Below are positions 44,762 through 53,400 of a DNA stretch of 64,000 nt, one piece after another. The notes under the pieces are model-generated. The model searched no databases, was not told the DNA's origin, and saw only the letters and a program-made list of their open reading frames with translations. The position numbers and the translations under genes were made by a program. The DNA comes from Sphingomicrobium lutaoense. GTDB taxonomy: Bacteria; Pseudomonadota; Alphaproteobacteria; Sphingomonadales; Sphingomonadaceae. How positions within the stretch are numbered: position 1 is the first letter of the stretch; every line of letters starts with the position of its first letter. The DNA is taken from the NCBI RefSeq assembly GCF_014195685.1, contig NZ_JACICF010000001.1, forward strand, positions 1,063,317-1,127,316. Reading direction: 5' to 3'.

Positions 44762-45451
44762 ATGAAAATCGCGCTCTTTGCTCCCGATGGCCGCATGGGC
44801 CGTGCCATCGCCGAAATCGCGCCTGACCTCGATGCCGAGATCGTCGAGGACGGGGCGGATGTGCTGATCGACTTTTCCGCGCCCGCCGGGCTGCGGGGAA
44901 GCATCGACCGGGCGATTAGCGCGGACATTCCGCTGCTCGTGGGGACGACCGGGCTCGATGAGGGGCATCACGACCTCTTGAAGAGCGCGGCGGAGGATGT
45001 GGCGGTGCTTTATGCGCCGAATACCTCGCTGGGCGTTGCCTTGCTGGCCGATCTTGTCGAGCGGGCGGCGGCGGTGCTGGGGCGCGAGGATTGGGATGTC
45101 GAGATTGTCGAGGCGCATCACCGCATGAAGGCCGATGCGCCGTCGGGAACTGCCTTGCACCTGGGCAGCGCGGTCGAGCGCGGGCGTGCGGAGGATGCGC
45201 GCGAGGAGCTGGGGCGCTGCGGGACCGGTTTGTCGCGCGAGACCGGCGAGATAGGCTATGCCGCGGTGCGCGGGGGCACGGTAGCGGGCGACCATGACGT
45301 GCTGTTCCTCGGGCCGCAGGAGCGGCTGATCCTGTCGCACCGGGCCGAGGACCGCGCGATCTTTGCGCGCGGGGCGATCCGGGCGGCGCAGTTCCTCATC
45401 GGCAGGGAGCCGGGCCTCTATTCGATGCGCGACGTGATCGAGGGCGCGTGA
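44762..45451 (+). CDS. dapB: 4-hydroxy-tetrahydrodipicolinate reductase
   Basis: 229 residues, slightly shorter than many homologues. The active-site block EAHHRMKADAPSGTAL (the H-H-x-x-K motif) and the NAD-binding start (KIALFAPDGRMGRAI) are present, with VLIDFSAPAG. Step of lysine/meso-diaminopimelate synthesis. Stop overlaps nth by 4 bases. Confidence 0.94.
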   Translation: MKIALFAPDGRMGRAIAEIAPDLDAEIVEDGADVLIDFSAPAGLRGSIDRAISADIPLLVGTTGLDEGHHDLLKSAAEDVAVLYAPNTSLGVALLADLVERAAAVLGREDWDVEIVEAHHRMKADAPSGTALHLGSAVERGRAEDAREELGRCGTGLSRETGEIGYAAVRGGTVAGDHDVLFLGPQERLILSHRAEDRAIFARGAIRAAQFLIGREPGLYSMRDVIEGA

Positions 45452-46113
45452 AGAAGGGCGAGATTTTCGAATTCTACCGGCGGCTGGCGGAGGCCAATCC
45501 CGAGCCCGAGACCGAGCTGGAATATGGCAATCCCTACCAGCTGGTGGTGGCGGTGGCGCTGTCGGCGCAGTCGACCGATGTCGGGGTGAACAAGGCGACG
45601 CGGGCGCTGTTCGAGAAGGTGCGGACGCCGCAGGAGATGCTCGACCTCGGGGAAGAGGGGTTGAAGGAGCATATCAAGACGATCGGGCTGTATAACCAGA
45701 AGGCCAAGAACGTCATCAAGGCGGCACGAATCCTGGTCGAGGAATTCGGGGGCGAGGTGCCGCAGGATCGCGAGAGCCTGGAGAAATTGCCGGGAGTGGG
45801 TCGCAAGACTGCCAATGTGGTTCTCAACTGCGCGTTCGGGCAGGAGACCTTTGCGGTCGATACGCATATCTTCCGGGTGGGGAACCGCACGGGGCTGGCG
45901 CCCGGCAAGACGGTGCTGGCGGTGGAGAAGAAGCTCGACAGGAGGACGCCTGCGCCGTTCCGGCGGGGAGCGCATCACTGGCTGATCCTGCACGGGCGTT
46001 ATGTGTGCAAGGCGCGGACGCCCGAATGCTGGCGCTGCGAGGTCGTCGATCTGTGCCGTTACAAGAAGAAGACGCCGCCGCCCGGAAAGCGTCAGTCCCA
46101 GCGCCGTTCGTAG
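45448..46113 (+). CDS. nth: Endonuclease III
   Basis: 221-residue DNA glycosylase/AP lyase for oxidised pyrimidines. Helix-hairpin-helix LPGVGRKTANVVL with catalytic K120, D138 in VDTHIFR, and a [4Fe-4S] loop C187-x6-C194-x2-C197-x5-C203. GTG start overlapping the dapB stop. Its 3' end overlaps the 3' end of alr on the opposite strand by 22 bases. Confidence 0.95.
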   Translation: MKKGEIFEFYRRLAEANPEPETELEYGNPYQLVVAVALSAQSTDVGVNKATRALFEKVRTPQEMLDLGEEGLKEHIKTIGLYNQKAKNVIKAARILVEEFGGEVPQDRESLEKLPGVGRKTANVVLNCAFGQETFAVDTHIFRVGNRTGLAPGKTVLAVEKKLDRRTPAPFRRGAHHWLILHGRYVCKARTPECWRCEVVDLCRYKKKTPPPGKRQSQRRS

Positions 46114-47123
46114 CGGCTGCCGAGGCCGGTGAGCATTTCATATTGGGAGACGCCCGCGTCGGCGGCGATCTTCGGCAGGTCGAAGTCGAGCGCCATCCAG
46201 TCGCCTTCGCGCCAGTCGCCGCCGCGGCTTATGTCGACCGCGACCAGGTCCATCGAGACCCGACCGATGAGCGGGAGAAGCGTGTCGCCCATGCGGGCAT
46301 GGCCCCTGCCCGTGAGGTTGCGCCAATATCCATCGGCATAGCCGATGTTGAGGATCGCGACGGGCGTGTCGCGTTCGGCGGTAAAGGTCGCGCCATAGCC
46401 GACGGTTTCGCCCGCCTTGAGCGTGCGGACCTGCAGCACCTGCGCTTCGGGAGTGACCACGGCGCGGATCTGCCCCTTCGCTTCGGCGCGGGGGATACCG
46501 CCGTAGAGCGCGAGGCCGGGACGGACCATGTCGAAACTATAGTCGCGGCCAAGGCAGATGCCCGCCGAATTGGCGAGGCTGTAGCGGCGTGCCTTCACCT
46601 TTTGCTTCGCTTCGGAAAAGCGGGCAAGCTGGGCGGCGTTCATTCGATGGTCTTCGTCGGCGCAGGCGAGATGGCTGTGGAGCATGTCGATCTGGAGCCC
46701 GTCCAGCGCATCCAGTTCGTCCATCGACAGGCCTAGCCGGTTCATGCCGGTATCGACCATCACGTCGCAGGGGCGGTCCCCGAATGCGGCGCGCCAGCGC
46801 TGCACCTGCTGCACGCTGTTGAGAACGGGCCGTGCGGCGCCTTGCGACGCGGCGGGGGCATCGTCGGGGCCGAGCCCGTGGAGCACGGCGAGCCGGCTGC
46901 CTTCGGGCAAGGGTCCTAGCGCCTCGGCCTCGTCCCAGGTCGAGACGAAGAAATCGCGCGCGCCCACCTCGAACAGCCGTTCGGCGACCCCGGCGGCGCC
47001 GAGGCCATAGCCGTCGGACTTGATCGCCGCCGCAGCGGGGACGCCCGCGCGGTCAGCCAGCCAGCGCCAATTCTGCTGGAGCGCGGCGGTCGATAGCGAG
47101 AGGCGGAGCGGGCGGTGAGTCAC
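46092..47123 (-). CDS. alr: Alanine racemase
   Basis: 343-residue PLP fold III racemase. PLP Lys K35 in AAIKSDGYGLG, catalytic Tyr Y243 in GYGATF, and the VMVDTGMNRLG motif. Supplies D-Ala for peptidoglycan. Shorter than the 360-residue norm but with all motifs. Convergent with nth, overlapping by 22 bases. Confidence 0.93.
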   Translation of the reverse strand: MTHRPLRLSLSTAALQQNWRWLADRAGVPAAAAIKSDGYGLGAAGVAERLFEVGARDFFVSTWDEAEALGPLPEGSRLAVLHGLGPDDAPAASQGAARPVLNSVQQVQRWRAAFGDRPCDVMVDTGMNRLGLSMDELDALDGLQIDMLHSHLACADEDHRMNAAQLARFSEAKQKVKARRYSLANSAGICLGRDYSFDMVRPGLALYGGIPRAEAKGQIRAVVTPEAQVLQVRTLKAGETVGYGATFTAERDTPVAILNIGYADGYWRNLTGRGHARMGDTLLPLIGRVSMDLVAVDISRGGDWREGDWMALDFDLPKIAADAGVSQYEMLTGLGSRYERRWD

Positions 47124-47133
47124 CTTCCCTGCC

Positions 47134-47517
47134 CTACTCAGCGTCCTCGCCCCCGTCGAGAGCCTGTTTGGCCTCTTCCCAGTTGCGACCGTCGAAAAAG
47201 CTCACCCGCATGCGCGGCGCGTCATCGAGACAATTGGCATTGACGCTATAGGCATCGGGATGGCTGCGCGGCTGGTAGAAGCTCTTGATGCCGCAATGGC
47301 GGCAGAAGAGATGTTCGGCCTGGCCCGACCCGAAGCGGTAGGAAGCGAGCGCATCCTCACCTTTTTCGAGTGTGAAGTCGGCATGGGGAACGATGACATG
47401 GACGAAACCGGTCATCGAGCAGATCGAGCAGTTGCACGATAGCGCGGGGATCGGGGGCTGGCCGACCTCGGCGGAAAAGCGCACCGCGCCGCAATGGCAG
47501 CCGCCGTCGATCTTCAT
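47134..47517 (-). CDS. GFA family protein (CENP-V/GFA zinc fold)
   Basis: 127 residues. Zinc-binding Cys sets CHCGAVRF, CNCSICSMTG and FCRHCGIKSFY are the glutathione-dependent formaldehyde-activating family pattern. The exact role (formaldehyde, other thiol adducts or none) is not given by sequence. ATG overlaps the stop of the upstream gene by 4 bases, so they are co-translated. Confidence 0.9.
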   Translation of the reverse strand: MKIDGGCHCGAVRFSAEVGQPPIPALSCNCSICSMTGFVHVIVPHADFTLEKGEDALASYRFGSGQAEHLFCRHCGIKSFYQPRSHPDAYSVNANCLDDAPRMRVSFFDGRNWEEAKQALDGGEDAE

Positions 47518-48731
47518 TTTACCACCGTGGTGTGGATGTGGAGGTCGCCCATGAGCGTGCGGTGCACCGGGCATTTGGCTGAAATCTCGATCATGCGGTC
47601 ATGCTGCTCCTGCGTGAAATCGCCCTTCAATTCGATCGACTTGTCAATCGCTTCGATACGTTCGGCCCCTTCCTCGACATCGCTTTTCGTGTCCTCGGCA
47701 TGGTCGCGGCTATGTTCCAGTTCGACCCTCACATGGTCGAGAGCGATTTTCTTTCGCCGGGCATACATCTGGATAGTCATCGCGGTACAAGTGCCAAGCG
47801 CGCCGAGCAGCAGGTCGTAGGGCGTGGGCCCGTCGTCATTGCCCCCGAAGCTTTCGGGTTCGTCGGCGATGAACTGGTGGCTGGGAGTGATGACATGCTG
47901 GGCGAACTTGCCGCCCGCGGTTTCGACCCGCACCACGCCCTTGAAGGGCTTATCTGCGGCGCTTTCGTCCATCGTCGGGATGTAGCGACTGGCCCAAGCG
48001 GCGATCACGTCGGCGGCATAGCGGGCATTGCGATCGTCGATCAAAAGATGGTCGGCACCGTCGAGCGCGACGAAGCTCTTGGGATGTTTGGCCGCTTCGA
48101 AATTCCTGCGCGCATGGTCGAGCCCGACCAGTTCGTCGGTGGGCGAGTGGAGGATGAGCAGCGCCTTGCCGAGATTTTCGAGCGCATCGGACTGCAACTG
48201 GCCGCGCGTTTCCTCGATGAACTGTTTCTTCACGCAGAATTCGCGGCCCGCGATCCGCACCACCGCTTCGCCTTCGACCTCGACCTCTTCGAGCGCATCG
48301 CCGAGATGGCGAAGCACATGGTCGGTGTCCGAGGGCGCGCCGATCGCCGCTACCGCGCGGATCGAACCGATGCGCCCCGCCGCGGCAATCGCCGCCGCGC
48401 CGCCAAGGCTGTGCCCGACGAGCAAAGTGGGTTCATGGCCTTCGTCGCGGAGCGCCTGCGCGGCGCATTCGAGATCGGAAACCTGCGTCGCGAAACCCGA
48501 GAAATCGCCGCCGCTGCCGCCCAATCCGGCGAAATCGAAGCGCAGCACCATCACGCCCTGCGCGGCGAGCGCGCGGGTGATGAAGGTCGCGGCGCGGCTG
48601 TCCTTTCCGCAGGTGAAGCAATGGGCGAAGATGGCGACCGCGCGCGGCGCGCCGTAGCGCGGCCGTTCGAGCCGCCCGTCAAGCAGATTACCGTCCCTGC
48701 CCTTGAACTGGAATGCTTCGGTCGTGATCAT
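47514..48731 (-). CDS. Alpha/beta hydrolase fused to OsmC domain
   Basis: 405 residues. Residues 1-255: alpha/beta hydrolase with Ser108 in VGHSLGG, Asp199 (SPTDELVG) and His228 (GADHLLI). Residues about 265-405: OsmC/Ohr-type peroxiredoxin domain with its two Cys, C315 (LGTCTAM) and C387 (AKCPVH). The fusion is known in proteobacteria and suggests detoxification of lipid or organic peroxides. AGGAGG before the ATG. Together with the GFA gene a small stress unit. The open frame upstream is not coding. Confidence 0.9.
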   Translation of the reverse strand: MITTEAFQFKGRDGNLLDGRLERPRYGAPRAVAIFAHCFTCGKDSRAATFITRALAAQGVMVLRFDFAGLGGSGGDFSGFATQVSDLECAAQALRDEGHEPTLLVGHSLGGAAAIAAAGRIGSIRAVAAIGAPSDTDHVLRHLGDALEEVEVEGEAVVRIAGREFCVKKQFIEETRGQLQSDALENLGKALLILHSPTDELVGLDHARRNFEAAKHPKSFVALDGADHLLIDDRNARYAADVIAAWASRYIPTMDESAADKPFKGVVRVETAGGKFAQHVITPSHQFIADEPESFGGNDDGPTPYDLLLGALGTCTAMTIQMYARRKKIALDHVRVELEHSRDHAEDTKSDVEEGAERIEAIDKSIELKGDFTQEQHDRMIEISAKCPVHRTLMGDLHIHTTVVK

Positions 48732-48828
48732 CGGCCCTCCTCTCTTGCCCCTGTCATACGCATGGACAGGCGCGAGAGTGCCGAAGCGGACCAAAAAGAG
48801 ACGCCCCCGAAGCGATGCCGAGGAACAA

Positions 48829-48854
48829 GGGGCGAGCGCCGGAACGCTCGCCCC
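48829..48854 (-). terminator. Terminator-like hairpin downstream of glmS
   Basis: Perfect 10-bp arms GGGGCGAGCG and CGCTCGCCCC with a 6-base loop, 9 bases after the glmS stop on the minus strand. The T-run is poor (CCCCTTGTTCC). Confidence 0.6.
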
Positions 48855-48862
48855 CAAGTCAG

Positions 48863-50686
48863 CTATTCGACCGTAACGCTTTTCGCGAGGTTGCGCGGCT
48901 GGTCGACGTCGGTGCCCTTGAGCACCGCGACATGATAGGCGAGCAATTGCACCGGCACCGCATAGACGATCGGCTGGATGAGCGGATGCGCTTCGGGCAT
49001 CTCGATGGTGGCGACGCAGCCGTCGCCCGCTTCGGCCAGCCCCTTGGCGTCCGAGATGAAGATGATCTTGCCGCCGCGCGCCCGAACTTCCTGCATGTTC
49101 GACACGGTCTTTTCGAAAAGCGGGCCCGAGGGGGCGAGCACGATCACCGGCACCGCATCGTCGATGAGCGCGATCGGGCCATGCTTCATCTCGCCTGCGG
49201 CATAGCCTTCGGCGTGGATGTAGCTGATTTCCTTGAGTTTCAGGGCGCCTTCGAGCGCGAGCGGATAGTCGGGTCCGCGTCCGAGGTAGAGGACATCACG
49301 CGCCGGGGCGACGAGATGCGCCATCGCCTGGATATCGTCGTCATGGCCGAGCGCATCGTTGATCGCTTCGGGCGCTTCCTGGAGATGCTTGACGATTTCG
49401 CGCTCTTCCTCTTCCGACAGCTTGCCCTTGGCGCGGGCGAGGTTGGCGGCGAAGGCGGCGAGCACCGCGAGCTGGCAAGTGAAGGCCTTGGTCGAAGCGA
49501 CCCCGATTTCGGGACCGGCATGGGTGGGCAGGAGAAGATCGGCTTCGCGGGCCATCGCGCTTGTCGGGACATTGACCACCGCTGCGATGATCTGGCCGCA
49601 GGCGCGGCTATGTTCGAGCGCGGCGAGCGTGTCGGCGGTTTCGCCCGATTGCGAGATGAACAGCGCAAGGCTGCCCTTTTCGAGAACCGGGTCGCGGTAG
49701 CGGAATTCGGACGCGACATCGATGTCCACGGGAACGCGCGCGAACTGTTCGATCCAATATTTGGCGACCATGCCGGCATAGAAGCTGGTCCCGCAGGCGA
49801 CGATGGTAACGCGGTCGATCGCCGAAAGATCGAGATCATTGTCGGGCAGCGCGACCTTGCCGTCGTAGGGGCGCACATAGGATGACAAGGTGTTGGCGAC
49901 GACCGCGGGCTGCTCGAAGATTTCCTTCTGCATGAAGTGGCGGTAATTGCCTTTTTCGACCGCGCTGGCCGAGGCACCGCTTTCGACCACTTCGCGGCTG
50001 ACGGGCTGGTTGTCGGCGTCGTAGATCTGGAAATCATCGCGGGTGACCACCACCCAGTCGCCATCTTCGAGATAGGCGATCTTCTGCGTCAGCGGAGCGA
50101 GCGCGATCGCGTCCGAGCCGAGATAATTCTCGCCTTCGCCGCAGCCCACGGTGAGCGGAGCGCCGCGCCGTGCGCCGATCATCCGGTCGGGATGGTCGTG
50201 GAAGAGAAAGGCAATCGCGAAAGCGCCGTGGAGGCGCGAAAGGATGGCCGCGACCGCGTCTTGCGGGCTGGCGCCTTTCTCGATTTCGCGGTCGACGAGA
50301 TGGGCGACCACCTCGCTGTCGGTTTCGGAGAGGAATTCGCGGCCGTCGGCAATCAATTCGTCGCGCAGCGGTTTGAAATTCTCGATGATGCCATTGACCA
50401 CCAGCGCGACATTGCCCGCGATATGCGGGTGGGCGTTGGGGACGTTGGGCGCGCCATGGGTCGCCCAGCGGGTGTGCGCGATGCCCAGCGTGCCCGGCAG
50501 GGGATCGCCCTCGAGCACCTCGCGCAGATTGGCGAGCTTTCCTTCGGCGCGGCGGCGGGCAAAACCCTCTTCGCCGAGCGTGCAGATGCCCGCGCTGTCA
50601 TAGCCGCGATACTCGAGCCGCTTCAGACCGTCGAACAGGCGCTGGGAGACTTCCTCCTTGCCGATGATGCCGACAATTCCGCACAT
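48863..50686 (-). CDS. glmS: Glutamine-fructose-6-phosphate aminotransferase
   Basis: 607 residues. N-terminal class II glutaminase with Cys2 nucleophile (MCGIVGIIG), C-terminal isomerase with two SIS domains (ACGTSFYAGMVAKYW; FISQSGETADTLAAL) and the tail DQPRNLAKSVTVE. Makes glucosamine-6-P for peptidoglycan and LPS. It follows glmU on the same strand after 3 bases, so the last two steps of UDP-GlcNAc synthesis are one unit. I see no glmS ribozyme, consistent with a Gram-negative. Confidence 0.97.
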   Translation of the reverse strand: MCGIVGIIGKEEVSQRLFDGLKRLEYRGYDSAGICTLGEEGFARRRAEGKLANLREVLEGDPLPGTLGIAHTRWATHGAPNVPNAHPHIAGNVALVVNGIIENFKPLRDELIADGREFLSETDSEVVAHLVDREIEKGASPQDAVAAILSRLHGAFAIAFLFHDHPDRMIGARRGAPLTVGCGEGENYLGSDAIALAPLTQKIAYLEDGDWVVVTRDDFQIYDADNQPVSREVVESGASASAVEKGNYRHFMQKEIFEQPAVVANTLSSYVRPYDGKVALPDNDLDLSAIDRVTIVACGTSFYAGMVAKYWIEQFARVPVDIDVASEFRYRDPVLEKGSLALFISQSGETADTLAALEHSRACGQIIAAVVNVPTSAMAREADLLLPTHAGPEIGVASTKAFTCQLAVLAAFAANLARAKGKLSEEEEREIVKHLQEAPEAINDALGHDDDIQAMAHLVAPARDVLYLGRGPDYPLALEGALKLKEISYIHAEGYAAGEMKHGPIALIDDAVPVIVLAPSGPLFEKTVSNMQEVRARGGKIIFISDAKGLAEAGDGCVATIEMPEAHPLIQPIVYAVPVQLLAYHVAVLKGTDVDQPRNLAKSVTVE

Positions 50687-50689
50687 AGA

Positions 50690-52045
50690 TTATTTCCCTT
50701 TTCTTGCGCGGGCACGGTCGCGAAAACTGGCGGCCTTGCCCGGTAATTCCTTCTGGTCCCCGCGCGCGACGGCGATCGCGTCGACGGAAACGTCGCTGGT
50801 GATGACGCTGCCTGCACCGACGATCGCGCCCTTGCCGATCGTGACCGGAGCGACGAGCGAGGTGTTGGAGCCGATGAAGGCGCCTTCCCCGATATGCGTC
50901 GTACTCTTGTTGAAGCCGTCATAATTGCAGGTGATCGTGCCGGCGCCGACATTGGCCCCTGCCCCGATGGTCGCGTCGCCCAGATAGGTCAGATGGTTGG
51001 CCTTGGCGCCCGCCCCCAGCGTCGATTTCTTCATCTCGACGAAATTGCCGACCTTGGCGCCTTGTTCCATCACTGCTCCGGGGCGGAGGCGGGCATAGGG
51101 GCCGACTTCGCAATCCTTGCCCACGATGGCGCCTTCGAGGTGCGAGAAAGCGCGGATACGGGCACCCTCGCCCACCTTCACGCCCGGGCCAAAGACGACA
51201 TGGGGTTCGACGACGACGTCGGGGCCAAGTTCGGTGTCATGGCTGAAGAAGACGGTTTCGGGAGCGCGCAGTGTGACGCCCGCAGCCATTGCGTCGGCGC
51301 GGGCGAGCTCCTGATATTGCGCTTCGGCGGCGGCGAGTTCGGCGCGGCTGTTGATGCCGGTGACTTCGGCTTCGCCCGCGGTGATCGCGACCGGCGAGCG
51401 GCCTTCTTCCTTGGCGATCATGACGATGTCGGGGAGATAATATTCGCCCGCGGCGTTGTCGTTTCCGACCTTGCCCAGCCATTGGAAGAGATCGCGGCAC
51501 TGGACCGCCATCATGCCCGAATTGCACAGGCGGCACGCCCGTTCCTGTTCGTTGGCGTCCTTATGTTCGACCATGCGGGCGACGCGGTCGCCTTCGCCGA
51601 GGATGACGCGGCCATAGGCCTTGGTGTCTTCGGGTTCGAAAGCGAGCACGACGATGCCCGGGTCGTCATCCTGCTCGAGCCGCTCGACCATGCGGCGCAT
51701 GGTGGCGGGCGAGACCATCGGGACATCGCCGAAGAGAAGAAGCACGGGGCCGTCATGGTCGGCGAGACCTGGCGCGGCCTGCTGCACGGCATGGCCGGTG
51801 CCCAATTGTTCTTCCTGCACCGCGAAATCGACCGGGCGGCCGGTGAGTGCCTGCTCGATCTGTTCGCGCCACTTGCCAACGACCACGACGCTTTTTGCGG
51901 GTGCGAGGGCATCGACGCTGTCGAGGAGATGATCGATCATCGGTTTGCCCGCGATCGGGTGGAGCACCTTGTGGGTGCGCGACTTCATCCGGCTGCCGAT
52001 GCCGGCAGCAAGGATGATCGCAGCAATCGAGGAGGAATCATTCAT
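50690..52045 (-). CDS. glmU: Bifunctional N-acetylglucosamine-1-phosphate uridyltransferase/glucosamine-1-phosphate acetyltransferase
   Basis: 451 residues. N-terminal Rossmann uridyltransferase starting IAAIILAAGIGSRMKS, C-terminal left-handed beta helix (hexapeptide repeats, for instance KANHLTYLGDATIGAGANVGAGTITCNYDG). The ATG at 52045 directly follows a GC-rich hairpin (52046-52073) whose stem includes the only SD-like stretch. Ends 3 bases before glmS. Confidence 0.95.
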   Translation of the reverse strand: MNDSSSIAAIILAAGIGSRMKSRTHKVLHPIAGKPMIDHLLDSVDALAPAKSVVVVGKWREQIEQALTGRPVDFAVQEEQLGTGHAVQQAAPGLADHDGPVLLLFGDVPMVSPATMRRMVERLEQDDDPGIVVLAFEPEDTKAYGRVILGEGDRVARMVEHKDANEQERACRLCNSGMMAVQCRDLFQWLGKVGNDNAAGEYYLPDIVMIAKEEGRSPVAITAGEAEVTGINSRAELAAAEAQYQELARADAMAAGVTLRAPETVFFSHDTELGPDVVVEPHVVFGPGVKVGEGARIRAFSHLEGAIVGKDCEVGPYARLRPGAVMEQGAKVGNFVEMKKSTLGAGAKANHLTYLGDATIGAGANVGAGTITCNYDGFNKSTTHIGEGAFIGSNTSLVAPVTIGKGAIVGAGSVITSDVSVDAIAVARGDQKELPGKAASFRDRARARKGK

Positions 52046-52073
52046 GGCCCGCCCCATGACACGGCGGCGGGCC
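52046..52073 (-). promoter_or_regulatory. Hairpin abutting the glmU start codon
   Basis: Arms GGCCCGCC and GGCGGGCC with a 12-base loop. On the minus strand the 3' arm runs straight into the glmU ATG and contains the G-rich sequence that would have to act as ribosome-binding site. It may also serve as terminator of the gene at 52085-52603. Possible translational control; no evidence for a ligand. Confidence 0.4.
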
Positions 52074-52084
52074 AGATGCCAGCG

Positions 52085-52603
52085 TCAGCTTTTCTTCGGT
52101 GGGCTCTTTTTCGCGGTGGTCGAGCGGCGCCCGCGCGTGGCGCTGCCCTTGGCGGCGGGTTTGCGACGGGGAGCGGGCTTGGCGCTCGTCGCCGTCTTTG
52201 ACTTGGCCGCAGTCTTTTTGGGTGCCGCTTTCTTGGCGGTGGTCTTCTTCGTCGCCGTCGATTTCCTGGTGGTTGTTTTCTTCTTCGCGGTCGTCTTTTT
52301 CGCGGCGGGTTTCTTCTTGCCCGCGTCTTCCTCGTCGAGCCATTGGCCCGAGAGGACGCGCTGGGCGGCGTCGGCGACCGCTTCGGCGATGATCGCGCCC
52401 AGCTTTGCGGTGCTGGTCGCGGCGGCGGTCGCGGCCTTGCCCGCGCTTTCGGCAGCTTCGACGCTGGCGTCGTGGATTTTCTTGCGTGCCTTGGGACTTG
52501 CGGCGATGGCCGCGGCCGCGGCGGTGAGGCCCGCCGCGATGACTTCGGGGCTCATCGCCACCTTGGTGAACTTGTCGAACTTGTCCTCGGTTTTTTTCGC
52601 CAT
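52085..52603 (-). CDS. Histone-H1/AlgP-like protein with Lys/Ala/Thr-rich tail
   Basis: 172 residues. The N-terminal part (1-92) is helical, with an Ala-rich stretch (VIAAGLTAAAAAIAASPKARKKI). The C-terminal part (95-172) consists of AKK/TKK/KPAAK-type repeats like AlgP or histone H1 tails, likely binding DNA or polyphosphate. Located between phaR and glmU; in PHB producers such proteins can be phasin-like or nucleoid-associated. Function is inference only. Confidence 0.75.
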   Translation of the reverse strand: MAKKTEDKFDKFTKVAMSPEVIAAGLTAAAAAIAASPKARKKIHDASVEAAESAGKAATAAATSTAKLGAIIAEAVADAAQRVLSGQWLDEEDAGKKKPAAKKTTAKKKTTTRKSTATKKTTAKKAAPKKTAAKSKTATSAKPAPRRKPAAKGSATRGRRSTTAKKSPPKKS

Positions 52604-52703
52604 GCCCGTCGCTCCTGCAACTCGCCCCGCACCGTGCCGGAGCGTTGCGGAACAGAAGAGACCTTCCGCCGCGCGCGGTCAAGAAAAAGCGCGATTTTAA
52701 GGC

Positions 52704-53213
52704 TTAGAGCTTGTCGACCTTGGCCTTGAGAGCCGCGAGTTCGGCCTTGAGCTTGGCGACTTCGTCGCTGTCGTCCCTGTCGTCGGTTCGGCCGCCCGCG
52801 CTGCCCGCCGAGAAGGCCGAGCCGAACATCTCCATGTTGCGCTTCGCCATGTCGGCGAACATCGAGGGATCAAAAGCGCCGCCCATCATCGCCGCCTGCT
52901 GCTTCTTGAAGGCGTCCATCGCGGCTTCGAGATAATTGGGGACCGCGCCCTGCATCGAGCCACCGTAAAGGCCGATGAGTTCCTTGAGGAAGTTGACCGG
53001 CAGGAGATTGGCGCCCGCGGCCTCTTCATCGACGATGATCTGGGTCATGACCTGGTGCGTGATATCCTCGCCCGACTTGGCGTCGATCACCTCGACATCG
53101 CGGCCTTCGCGGATCATCTTCGCGAGCGTGTCGAGCGTGATATAGGCCGAGCTCTCGGTGTCATAGAGACGCCGGTTTGCATATTTCTTGATGACGACCT
53201 TGGGACCGGGCAT
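52704..53213 (-). CDS. phaR: Polyhydroxyalkanoate synthesis regulator PhaR
   Basis: 169 residues. PHB-accumulation N-terminal DNA-binding domain (VVIKKYANRRLYDTESSAYITL), PHB-accumulation regulatory domain (LPVNFLKELIGLYGGSMQG) and a C-terminal coiled coil (EVAKLKAELAALKAKVDKL). Binds DNA and PHB granules and represses phasin expression. AGGAG before the ATG at 53213. No phaC or phasin in the window other than possibly the neighbour. Divergent from bufA1. Confidence 0.93.
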   Translation of the reverse strand: MPGPKVVIKKYANRRLYDTESSAYITLDTLAKMIREGRDVEVIDAKSGEDITHQVMTQIIVDEEAAGANLLPVNFLKELIGLYGGSMQGAVPNYLEAAMDAFKKQQAAMMGGAFDPSMFADMAKRNMEMFGSAFSAGSAGGRTDDRDDSDEVAKLKAELAALKAKVDKL

Positions 53214-53318
53214 GACGCACTCCTTGCTGCAACCATGCTGCATCTAGCAGGCGCAACAACGGCAGTGCAACATAAGCCGGACGATCACGATTGCGATGGC
53301 GGCGGGGAGGGATCGGGT

Positions 53319-53344
53319 GTAACCTCGGCACCGGGCGCGGCGAA
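53319..53344 (+). promoter_or_regulatory. Predicted SigF-type ECF promoter of the bufferin operon
   Basis: GTAACC (53319-53324), 16 bases, CGAA (53341-53344). This is exactly the GTAACC-N16-CGAA consensus I recall for the Caulobacter SigF regulon. It lies 56 bases before the bufA1 ATG, and the ECF sigma and NrsF genes are at the end of the same operon, so self-regulation is likely. Confidence 0.75.
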
Positions 53345-53400
53345 TAGCCTCATGGCGAGGCGCGATCCTGCGGCCCCGCGGGCTCTTGGGGAGACCATCG

